A stretch of 64,000 bases of DNA. Origin: SKLM01 sp964450435 (GTDB lineage: Bacteria > Chloroflexota > Anaerolineae > B4-G1). Position numbers and translations under genes: made by a program. The stretch lies in assembly GCA_964450435.1 (NCBI GenBank), contig CAYVCX010000005.1:1-64000 (forward strand), in the 5' to 3' direction. This document shows positions 19,300 to 26,562 of the stretch, piece after piece. How positions within the stretch are numbered: position 1 is the stretch's first letter; each line of letters starts with the position of its first letter. Under the pieces are notes generated by a model. The model was not told the DNA's origin, made no database searches, and saw only the letters and a list, made by a program, of their open reading frames with translations.

Positions 19300-20577
19300 C
19301 TACACTCCCTGGTCCGCCGGTGACACCTCAGTCCGGGCCTGCCGCAGCGCGTCGATCACGGCCGCCGGGGGGCTACCGTCCAGCACCATGCGTTTCACGT
19401 CCAGGGCCACCTTCGCCCACGACGCCGCGGCGGGCCGGAAGCGGGCGTCCCGCTCCAGCAGCTCCTGGATAATGGACCGCTCCAGCTCCGGCCGGGAGGC
19501 CTCCGTGTCGAAGTCGATGTCAAACTCGGACGCCCTTGCCTGGTTTCTTACCCGCGTGATCAGGGGCGACCACGCCTCGTCCAGCAGCGCCTCGACGTAG
19601 TCGAGGTCCAGGTCGAAACGGCTGAAGGGCAGCACGCCGGAAAGGACGAGCTCCAGGACGGGTCGACGAGAGCCGGTGATAGTGGCGTCCTTGCGCCGTA
19701 TCAGCCGCCGAACACCGTCATACAGCTGGTGGGGCTCGGCAAACCCGTCTACCTCCAGCGCCAGCCGGTGGAACGGGCGCCGCTGCTCATGAGGGATCAA
19801 CTCGGCGCGGTGGGCGGGATTCTGTCCCGAGGCTATCTCCACCCAATAGTACCCGCGCCCCTCCCACACCACCTCATCCATGCCACAGGTCTCGGGAGAA
19901 CCCGGGTTGTAGATCCAGCCGCTCAGCTCGTATGGTTTATGTATGTGGCCGAGGGCCAGGTAGTCGACCTGTTCGCGCAGAGGGGCCAGGTCGTTGTACG
20001 TCAAGGTTCCGGAGTAGTGGGGCAGCTGGTCCTCGAGACCGGCGTGGGCTATCAGAATGGTAAAGGACACGTCGCGATGATCCATTCCGGCCACGGCATC
20101 GGCGAACATGCCGAAGACCTTACCGGTCGAGGCACCGTAGTAACGCAAGCCGTAGACGCGCACGCCTCCCGGCAGATCGACGTAGGCGCCGCGTTCACCC
20201 CCACAGGGCTCCAGCACCGCCCGCCCCCCTTCAAAGCGGGGATCGAGGAGTTGGAGATACCCCATCGCGTCGAGGAAGTCGACCCAGGTGTACTGATCGC
20301 GGTAGTAGGAGCGCTCGTGATTCCCCTCGACGGCCAGTACGGGGATGTCGCGGTCGCGCAGTTGCTGCAAACCCTCGATGGCCACGCGCATCGCCATAGG
20401 GTCGACTCGACGCTTCTCGAATAGATCGCCCGCCAGAAGGACGAAGTCTACGCCCCGGTCCAGGGCTTCGCCCACGACGTGCAGGAACGCCTTGCTAAAA
20501 TCGTCGAAGCGTTCGTCGGAGCCGTACTGCCGGTAGCCGAGGTGGAAGTCGGCCGCGTGCAGGAAGGTGATCGCCAT
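19300..20577 (-). CDS. sbcD: SbcD/Mre11 nuclease
   Basis: This 425-residue metallophosphoesterase is the nuclease subunit of the Mre11-Rad50 complex. Its metal-binding motifs are all present: HAADFHLG, VLLAGDLFE, VEGNHERSYY, ILIAHAG and ALGHIHKP. The C-terminal 150 residues are the capping and Rad50-binding region. It is the first gene of the operon sbcD-sbcC-nurA-unknown-herA, and a promoter-like pair lies upstream at 20724-20752. Confidence 0.94.
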   Translation of the reverse strand: MAITFLHAADFHLGYRQYGSDERFDDFSKAFLHVVGEALDRGVDFVLLAGDLFEKRRVDPMAMRVAIEGLQQLRDRDIPVLAVEGNHERSYYRDQYTWVDFLDAMGYLQLLDPRFEGGRAVLEPCGGERGAYVDLPGGVRVYGLRYYGASTGKVFGMFADAVAGMDHRDVSFTILIAHAGLEDQLPHYSGTLTYNDLAPLREQVDYLALGHIHKPYELSGWIYNPGSPETCGMDEVVWEGRGYYWVEIASGQNPAHRAELIPHEQRRPFHRLALEVDGFAEPHQLYDGVRRLIRRKDATITGSRRPVLELVLSGVLPFSRFDLDLDYVEALLDEAWSPLITRVRNQARASEFDIDFDTEASRPELERSIIQELLERDARFRPAAASWAKVALDVKRMVLDGSPPAAVIDALRQARTEVSPADQGV

Positions 20578-20723
20578 GGCTGCTCCTCATCGTCTCGCGG
20601 TTACTGAGCCTGGAGCGGACAGGGCCCCGAGCGGCACAGGAGTCCGTCGCCAGCCGTCACCGGGCGAGTGCAGGCCCCGGCGGCGCCCCTCTCGGTCCGG
20701 CTCGCAGTGTCACACACCCTACA

Positions 20724-20752
20724 ATGATACCACAGAACCTGGTGAGTTGGAA
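20724..20752 (-). promoter_or_regulatory. Candidate promoter of the sbcD-herA operon
   Basis: On the minus strand a TTCCAA box (20747-20752) and a TATCAT box (20724-20729) are 17 bases apart, about 145 bases before the sbcD start. The -10 matches well and the -35 only moderately. Confidence 0.4.
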
Positions 20753-21497
20753 ACAGCGCCCGACGGAGGGCTGCGCATAGATGGGGCATGGCGGTGCGGC
20801 GGCCAATCAGTGACTCAATCTCCACCGCGGCTGAAGTCCTGGCTCGTACTTGTGAACAGGCGGCAAGAGCAGTATACTCACCGGCGGCATCGCGGAAGGG
20901 TGGTGGCATAGTGCTACAGGCGCAGGCTGGTGCTGGAGGCCCGAGCCGGCGAGAGAGCGGGCGGAGCGCGCGACCGCCGAGGGGGCAGGCGCCGGGCTCC
21001 ATAGGTCCGACGCCTTCGTTCTTGGATCCGTCCCCGGCCGGGGGCGGCGTCGTGATAGTTCACCCAGAGACGTCGCCCTTGGGCGAGAGGCAGCGAAATC
21101 GATCCAGTCGGCCTCGTGGCGTCTTCTCCCCGCTCCTGTAGCCGGGGCTGGATTCTGCGGAGTTGAGCGACTGCTTTCTTGGGCACGAAACCGGAGATGA
21201 GGACCGGACGGACCGGGACAGTCCAGGCCGTATCGACATCCAACGTGAAAGGCGAGACGGAAAGCATTGCCACCACCAGGGCCCATCGGGAAGCGGACGC
21301 CTGGGGCGACCGCCAAACGATGCGGCACACCTGCAATCCCCAGCCCGTGCCATTCCCAGTCCGCACGACGCGTGCGAAGACTTGTCGAGGCTCGCAGCTC
21401 GGTCGCTCCTGCGAGCGCAAGGGCTTCACCGCCCTCGGCGACGCGACACAGCCCGGTCCTTTCTTCTGCGTATGGCAGAGATTGAGACGCTGCTGGC
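20753..21497. other. Intergenic region, nothing recognised
   Basis: About 750 bases between the divergent repair operon and glycosyltransferase gene. Several long frames overlap here on both strands, but none has a recognisable family or supported start. They look like by-products of high GC content. No RNA gene, repeat array or mobile element was seen. Confidence 0.45.
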
Positions 21498-22688
21498 ATG
21501 GATACCGGACCGATGAATGAGCTCCCCGTCCTCCACATCATCACCCGCCTGATCGTCGGCGGCGCGCAGGAGAATACGATGCTCACCGCCGATCTCCTGA
21601 ATCCCGAGCGGTACGCCGTCGCCGTCATGAGCGGCCCGCAGACCGGCCCCGAGGGGAGCCTCATCGAGGAGGTCCGGGAGCGCGGCGTGCCCTTGACCAT
21701 CGAGCCATCGCTCGTACGCGAGATCAATCCGCTGAAGGACGTGCGAGCGCTGCACGCCCTCTACCGCCGCATACGGCGCGGGCGCTACATCCTGGTCCAC
21801 ACTCACTCCGGGAAGGCCGGGATCCTGGGGCGCTGGGCGGCCTGGCTGGCCGGGCTCCGTGGCGAACGACCGATCATCGTCCACACGGTCCACGGATGGA
21901 GCCACCACGAGCGGCAGCATCCGCTGGCCCGCCGCTCGTTTGTACTTCTGGAGCGGCTGACAGCCTCGGTCACGGACAAGCTGATTGTGGTGTCCCCCCT
22001 CAACATGGAGCAGGGCCTGGCAGACGGCATCGCGACCGCCGACAAGTACATCGCTATCCGCAGCGGCATTGATCTGGAACGCTTCAGGCAGCCGAGCCGC
22101 CCGCCCGGGGCGGTGCGGGACGAGCTGGGCATCCCGGACCACGCGCCGGTGGTGGGCACTGTCACGCGCCTGTCGCGGCAGAAGGCGCCTCTCGACTTCG
22201 TCACGGCAGCAGCAGCAGTGGCGGAAGCCCGCCGCGAGGTCCATTTCGTGATCGTCGGCGACGGGCCGCTGCGCGGGGAGGTGGAGGCACAGATAGCGGC
22301 GCATGGCTTAACCGAGCGGGTGCATCTCACGGGGCTGCGGCGGGACGTGCCCGATCTTATGCACTCGTTCGACGTGTTCGCGCTCAGCTCCCTGTGGGAA
22401 GGATTGCCGCGGGTGCTGCCCCAAGCGATGGCCGCGGGCCTGCCTATCGCAGCGACGGCCGTGGACGGGACCGCGGAGGCGGTCCGCCACGGCGTGAATG
22501 GCCTGCTGACTCCACCCGGGGATCCGCCGGCGCTGGCCGACGCACTGTTGAACTTGCTGGACGATCCCGACCTCGCGCGCCAGATGGGCGCAGCGGGCCT
22601 GGAGATGGTGAACCAGTTCGGAGCGCAGAAGATGGTGGATGACATCGAAGCGCTATACGAGGCGCTGTTGAAGCGCAGGTCGGGTTGA
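21498..22688 (+). CDS. Glycosyltransferase family 4
   Basis: This 396-residue GT-B glycosyltransferase has an N-terminal acceptor domain opening LPVLHIITRLIVGGAQEN, with the Gly-rich loop of the family, and a C-terminal donor domain (VVGTVTRLSRQKAPLDFV, FVIVGDGPL). It carries the EX7E-like segment from SSLWEGLPRVLPQAMAAGLP, which binds the nucleotide sugar. It probably adds a hexose to a surface glycan or glycolipid. No polysaccharide cluster surrounds it. A second possible start is the ATG at 21513; neither has a strong ribosome site. Confidence 0.88.
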   Translation: MDTGPMNELPVLHIITRLIVGGAQENTMLTADLLNPERYAVAVMSGPQTGPEGSLIEEVRERGVPLTIEPSLVREINPLKDVRALHALYRRIRRGRYILVHTHSGKAGILGRWAAWLAGLRGERPIIVHTVHGWSHHERQHPLARRSFVLLERLTASVTDKLIVVSPLNMEQGLADGIATADKYIAIRSGIDLERFRQPSRPPGAVRDELGIPDHAPVVGTVTRLSRQKAPLDFVTAAAAVAEARREVHFVIVGDGPLRGEVEAQIAAHGLTERVHLTGLRRDVPDLMHSFDVFALSSLWEGLPRVLPQAMAAGLPIAATAVDGTAEAVRHGVNGLLTPPGDPPALADALLNLLDDPDLARQMGAAGLEMVNQFGAQKMVDDIEALYEALLKRRSG

Positions 22689-22729
22689 GTCGGGCGGCAA
22701 GCACGAGCTGGGCCCGCCGGGCGGTCCAT

Positions 22730-22757
22730 TTGCAGTTTCGACGAGCCCCACTATAAT
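22730..22757 (+). promoter_or_regulatory. Promoter of the FHA gene pair; message probably leaderless
   Basis: TTGCAG (22730-22735) and a perfect TATAAT (22752-22757) are 16 bases apart. The -10 ends only seven bases before the ATG at 22765, so transcription would begin at or next to the start codon. No ribosome-binding sequence lies between. Confidence 0.65.
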
Positions 22758-22764
22758 CCCCGGC

Positions 22765-23592
22765 ATGAACAAGATCGATGAATTTGAGAATCTGGCCGAA
22801 CAGCTGGTGGAGGGCACGTTCGCCCGCCTCTTTGCGGACCGGCTCTCACCGATGAAGGTCGCCGCGCATCTCGAGCGGGCCATCGAAGAGCATCAGATGT
22901 GTACCGGCGGCGGAGTCGCCCAGGCGCCAACGCATTACCGGGTCTTTCTGAATCCCAAGGACTACGGGGCCTTGATGCCTTCCTCAGCCGACGAAGGAGA
23001 TACCGCCGAGAAAAAGGCGAAAGAGGCGCTGGCGCGGCGCATCTCGGAGCTGGTGTCGGATGCCGATCTGGCTCTGCCCGCGCCTCCTGTGGTCCACATC
23101 GAGCCGGATGAGGCCGTCGCACCGCGAGAGGTGCGCGTCGACGCACGCTGGGCACCGGGCGAGACGGAGACCGGCAACGGAACGCGGCAAATGGAGGCGG
23201 TCGAAGATCCGGAGGGCGAGGATCCGGCCTCTGAGGGACCGCAGGGACGCCCCTTCCTGATCCTGGAGGGCCGGCGTCACGTCGATCTCCTGGAACCGGT
23301 GGTCTCCGTCGGCCGCGCCCTGGACAATGACGTGATCATCGATGATCCCCGGGTGTCCCGGTATCACGCTCAACTGCGCCACCGGTACGGTCATTACGTC
23401 CTCCACGACCTCGACAGCTCGGGCGGTACGCGTATCAACGATTACCCGGTGGAGGAATGCGTTCTCCACTCGGGGGACGTGATCTCATTCGCCGGCGTCG
23501 ACGTCGTCTACGGAGAGGATCCCCCCACCCCAATCCCGCTGCCAACCGACAACGATACTCAGACGATGCAACAGGTCAAAGCCGATGAGTGA
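22765..23592 (+). CDS. FhaA-like protein (DUF3662 plus FHA domain)
   Basis: This 275-residue cytoplasmic protein has an N-terminal DUF3662 domain (FENLAEQLVEGTFARLF, SPMKVAAHLERAIEEHQM), an acidic, poorly ordered middle (about 125-165), and a C-terminal FHA domain (VVSVGRALDNDVIID, VSRYHAQLRHRYGHYVLHDL, SSGGTRIND). FHA domains bind phosphothreonine. In Actinobacteria FhaA links cell-wall synthesis to Ser/Thr kinases, but no kinase or wall gene is next to it here. It is co-directional with a second FHA gene 16 bases downstream. Confidence 0.88.
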   Translation: MNKIDEFENLAEQLVEGTFARLFADRLSPMKVAAHLERAIEEHQMCTGGGVAQAPTHYRVFLNPKDYGALMPSSADEGDTAEKKAKEALARRISELVSDADLALPAPPVVHIEPDEAVAPREVRVDARWAPGETETGNGTRQMEAVEDPEGEDPASEGPQGRPFLILEGRRHVDLLEPVVSVGRALDNDVIIDDPRVSRYHAQLRHRYGHYVLHDLDSSGGTRINDYPVEECVLHSGDVISFAGVDVVYGEDPPTPIPLPTDNDTQTMQQVKADE

Positions 23593-23608
23593 CAGCGCCT
23601 GACGCCCG

Positions 23609-24046
23609 ATGGATGTCCTGCTCCTGGTCCTTCGCCTCGTCGTGGCCGGTCTGCTGTACGCCTTCCTGGGAGCGGTCCTGCTGATCCTCTGGCGAGATCT
23701 GCGGAGCGCTCCCGCCGAGCGTCGGGCGGCGCGCCCGCAAGGGCGACTGGTCCTGCTTCAGGGGATCGCTGAGGAGGACAATAGGCCCCCGGCTGGGACG
23801 ACGTTCCCCCTCCAACCTGTAAGCTCGATCGGCCGCTCGCCGCGCAACACCGTAGTCATCCCCGACTCCTATGCCTCATCTCGACACGCCTTGCTTACCT
23901 GGCGTGAGGGCCAGTGGTGGCTGGAGGACCAGAACAGCCGCAACGGAACGAGGTTGAACGGAAGCCCCGTCGCGGAAGCGACCCTGGTGACCGCTGGCGA
24001 CGTCATCGCCATCGGCCACACACGGCTCAAGCTGGAGCTCGGGTAG
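23609..24046 (+). CDS. FhaB-like membrane-anchored FHA protein
   Basis: This 145-residue protein has one N-terminal transmembrane helix (VLRLVVAGLLYAFLGAVLLI), a basic linker, and a C-terminal FHA domain with the expected phosphothreonine-binding residues (SSIGRSPRNTVVIPD, SSRHALLTWR, SRNGTRLNG). The architecture matches actinobacterial FhaB/FipA. It follows the FhaA-like gene by 16 bases and probably shares its promoter. It may recruit phosphorylated partners to the membrane. Confidence 0.87.
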   Translation: MDVLLLVLRLVVAGLLYAFLGAVLLILWRDLRSAPAERRAARPQGRLVLLQGIAEEDNRPPAGTTFPLQPVSSIGRSPRNTVVIPDSYASSRHALLTWREGQWWLEDQNSRNGTRLNGSPVAEATLVTAGDVIAIGHTRLKLELG

Positions 24047-24144
24047 CGGCAGGCGATGGGCGGGGACGCCTGGGCGCCGAAGTCGGCAACCCCGGTCGAC
24101 GGCGCGAGCCTCCTCGCCGACACGAGAACGCATCGAGGCAGGCT

Positions 24145-25752
24145 GTGAGCCACAGCGAACTCCGCAGACCGCATCCCAGACCTCCCGCCCCACACAGCAG
24201 ATGGGTCGATCCGTCTCTGTATCATCGAGACTGGCCCTGGCTGGCCGGGTTGCTGGTGCTCGGGTGCCTGGTCCTGGGTGCCTTTGCGCTCACCGCCTCG
24301 GGGCTCGTTGAGGCCGAGAGCGGCGGGCTCCGGAGCCTGTCAAGGGGCGTCCCGCTGGACGATGCGTGGATCCATTTCCAGTTCGCGCGAAACCTGGCAC
24401 GCGGCGACGGCTTCGCATACAACCCAGGGCAGCCAACAGCGGGCTCTACCGCGCCCCTCTGGACCGTCCTGCTGGCCGGCGGGTACGCTATAGGCGGTCG
24501 GTTCCCACTGGCCGGCCAGCTGCTGAGCGCGGTCTGCTTCCTTCTGACAGTCGCGGGGAGTTACGTATTGACGAGGGAGTTGACAGGCCGGCGCTGGGCC
24601 GCCGGTCTGGCCGGGGCCCTGGTTGCCCTCAACGGACGCATGGCGTGGGCCGGACTCTCGGCGCTCGAGACGTGTCTATTCACGGCGTTGAGCCTGGCGG
24701 CAATCCTAGGCCATCTGCGCGACCGTCACGCGGGGCGCTATCGGCTGCGGACAGCGGCGCTTTTTGGACTGGCGGCCCTCGCCCGCCCCGAGGGGTACCT
24801 GCTATTCGCGCTGGCACTGGCTGACCACGGGCTCCGCGCACTCGCTTCCGGCTCTCCGGTCGCCAGTCTCCGCGCGCAGGCGGCACGGCTGTTGCCCGGA
24901 GTGGGCCTCTTTGCGGGGCTGGTTCTGCCGACGCTCATCTTCTCGCTCCACACAGCAGGTCAGCTCCTGCCCAACACGTTCAGCGCGAAGGCAACGCTCA
25001 GCTTCCGCCCGAGCATTGATTTCCTCAGCCTGAGCGCCCGCTACCTGATTTTGGACAATGCGGTGATGCTTCCGTTCTTCGTGCTGGGGATCGGGGCGCT
25101 ATTTGGGCCCGCCCGCCTGCTGAGCACATGGGCAGCAGGACTGCCGCTGGTCTACGCGTTCCTGCACGCCACCCTCTATCAGCACGGACGCTACCTGATG
25201 CCGCTCATCCCGTGCAACGCAGCCATCGGGGTCACCGGCCTCCTGGAGGCACGGAGGCTGGCGCGAAGGCGCGGCTGGCGGTGGCCGGGCTCCCAGCGGG
25301 CCCTGGGCGCACTGGTAGCGCTACTGGTGGTGGGCGGGACGGCCTGGCGGCTCCCCACGATGGCGCGCCAGTTCGCCTGGAACGTGAACAACATCAATGA
25401 GATGCACGTCGCGCTGGGCGAGTGGGTGGCAGAGCACACGCCACCCGACGCGGTCCTGGCGCTGAACGACATCGGCGCCATCACCTATCTATCGCAGCGC
25501 GAGGTGGTCGATCTGGCCGGGCTGGTGACGCCGGAGGTGGTGCCCATACTGCGCGGGCCGGATCCGACGTCGCGGCTGATGGAGCTCATGGCGGAGCGGA
25601 GGGTGGATTACGTCATCATCTTCCCGGAGTGGTTCCCGACCCTGGCGCAGCGGAGCGATCTGTTGACCCCGGTGCACCGGGTGAGTGTGGAACGGAGGAC
25701 GATCACGGGCGGGGAGACGATGGTGGTGTATCGCGCCGACTGGGACGACTAG
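24145..25752 (+). CDS. Polytopic membrane glycosyltransferase (PMT/ArnT-like)
   Basis: This roughly 535-residue integral membrane protein has about ten hydrophobic helices. Its first periplasmic loop carries GVPLDDAWIHFQFARNLARG, the acidic DD motif seen in GT-C lipid-linked sugar transferases, followed by NPGQPTAGSTAPLW. The C-terminal soluble part (DAVLALNDIGAITYLSQREV) resembles the end domain of mycobacterial-type arabinofuranosyltransferases. It probably moves a sugar from a polyprenyl carrier onto a surface molecule. The GTG start at 24145 was chosen for the GAGG upstream; the frame extends further but without hydrophobic or known content. Confidence 0.75.
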   Translation: MSHSELRRPHPRPPAPHSRWVDPSLYHRDWPWLAGLLVLGCLVLGAFALTASGLVEAESGGLRSLSRGVPLDDAWIHFQFARNLARGDGFAYNPGQPTAGSTAPLWTVLLAGGYAIGGRFPLAGQLLSAVCFLLTVAGSYVLTRELTGRRWAAGLAGALVALNGRMAWAGLSALETCLFTALSLAAILGHLRDRHAGRYRLRTAALFGLAALARPEGYLLFALALADHGLRALASGSPVASLRAQAARLLPGVGLFAGLVLPTLIFSLHTAGQLLPNTFSAKATLSFRPSIDFLSLSARYLILDNAVMLPFFVLGIGALFGPARLLSTWAAGLPLVYAFLHATLYQHGRYLMPLIPCNAAIGVTGLLEARRLARRRGWRWPGSQRALGALVALLVVGGTAWRLPTMARQFAWNVNNINEMHVALGEWVAEHTPPDAVLALNDIGAITYLSQREVVDLAGLVTPEVVPILRGPDPTSRLMELMAERRVDYVIIFPEWFPTLAQRSDLLTPVHRVSVERRTITGGETMVVYRADWDD

Positions 25753-25808
25753 AGCGGGGGGCGGAGGGGCGTGGGAAGAAACGAAGGGCGCAGACGGTCC
25801 TGGAGCGG

Positions 25809-26192
25809 CTAGGCATCTGGATCGCTCAAGAGCCGGCTGACGGTCTGTGCCACTTCACCGACGGAGACGGGCCGTACGAGATAGGCCGCGCTGCGGCCGC
25901 GGAGAGAATCGAAGGTCTTGCGGCGGAGGCCGCTGACCAGCAACACGACGGGCGTCCGTCTCACGGCGTCCATCAGGCGCTCGACGTCCTCGCGGGTAAC
26001 CTGCCGACCGGCGTCCACCAGCAGTAACGCCGGACTGACGCCGGCGAGTTTAATGAGCTTGAGAGCCTGGTTCACCCCGGGCGCGGAGACGACGTCCCTC
26101 TGCGACACCTCCCCGATCTGCGCAGCCAGGAGGGAGCGGGTCTGCCAGCGCGCGGCGACCAGCAGAACAGGGGATGAGGTTTCTGTCTTCAT
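25809..26192 (-). CDS. Degenerate response-regulator receiver protein
   Basis: This 127-residue stand-alone protein has a CheY-like fold: strand VLLVAARWQ, the phospho-acceptor-like Asp in ALLLVDAGRQ, the Thr/Ser strand VVLLVSGLRR, and the last strand AAYLVRPVS. Two features are off: the acidic pair near the N-terminus is missing (AARW in place of a DD-type motif) and the conserved Lys of the final strand is Arg. Phosphorylation is therefore doubtful. A strong promoter ends seven bases before the ATG, so the message may be leaderless. No kinase is nearby. Confidence 0.7.
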   Translation of the reverse strand: MKTETSSPVLLVAARWQTRSLLAAQIGEVSQRDVVSAPGVNQALKLIKLAGVSPALLLVDAGRQVTREDVERLMDAVRRTPVVLLVSGLRRKTFDSLRGRSAAYLVRPVSVGEVAQTVSRLLSDPDA

Positions 26193-26199
26193 CGGATGA

Positions 26200-26227
26200 A
26201 GTGTATCATCGGGTTCGCCGGTGTCAA
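26200..26227 (-). promoter_or_regulatory. Promoter of the receiver-like gene
   Basis: On the minus strand a perfect TTGACA (26222-26227) and TACACT (26200-26205) are 16 bases apart. Only seven bases separate the -10 from the ATG at 26192, with no ribosome site between them. Confidence 0.6.
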
Positions 26228-26355
26228 TTCCTTGGCTTGCCGGAGAGCTCGAATGCGGACGGCGCGGATCAATCGAGTCTGTTGGAGCCGGAGCCGGGGT
26301 GAGGACCGGCTGATGGAGAGCGGATAACCAAGTTGGGGGAGGGGTCCTCCCCTGC

Positions 26356-26383
26356 TTGCGTGTGCGAGGTCTGAGAGTATAAT
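26356..26383 (+). promoter_or_regulatory. Promoter of secA
   Basis: TTGCGT (26356-26361) and TATAAT (26378-26383) are 16 bases apart. If the flanking copies around the N-run are merged, the -10 lies about 46 bases upstream of the secA ATG. That leader contains an AGGA a few bases before the start. Confidence 0.65.
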
Positions 26384-26548
26384 GGATAGTTAACGGTTTG
26401 CACAGAGCTNNNNNNNNNNNNNNNNNNNNNNNNNNNNNNNNNNNNNNNNNNNNNNNNNNNNNNNNNNNNNNNNNNNNNNNNNNNNNNNNNNNNNNNNNNN
26501 NNNNNNNNNCTGAGAGTATAATGGATAGTTAACGGTTTGCACAGAGCT
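26371..26548 (+). repeat. Identical 39-base ends around a 100-N gap
   Basis: Bases 26371-26409 and 26510-26548 are identical over 39 bases (both begin CTGAGAGTATAATGGATAG) and touch the N-run on each side. This is what is seen when two overlapping contigs are scaffolded with a default 100-N spacer instead of being merged. The real DNA probably has one copy and no gap. A genuine direct repeat around missing sequence is the alternative. Confidence 0.85.
26410..26509. other. Assembly gap of 100 N
   Basis: Exactly 100 unknown bases, a typical scaffold placeholder. It lies in the secA promoter and leader region, not in a coding sequence. Confidence 0.98.
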
Positions 26549-26562
26549 AGGAAGTTGTTCTT

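Noticed and set aside
20807..21727. A 306-codon minus-strand frame between sbcD and the glycosyltransferase
   Set aside because: No start signal or family, and it runs into the well-supported glycosyltransferase on the other strand.
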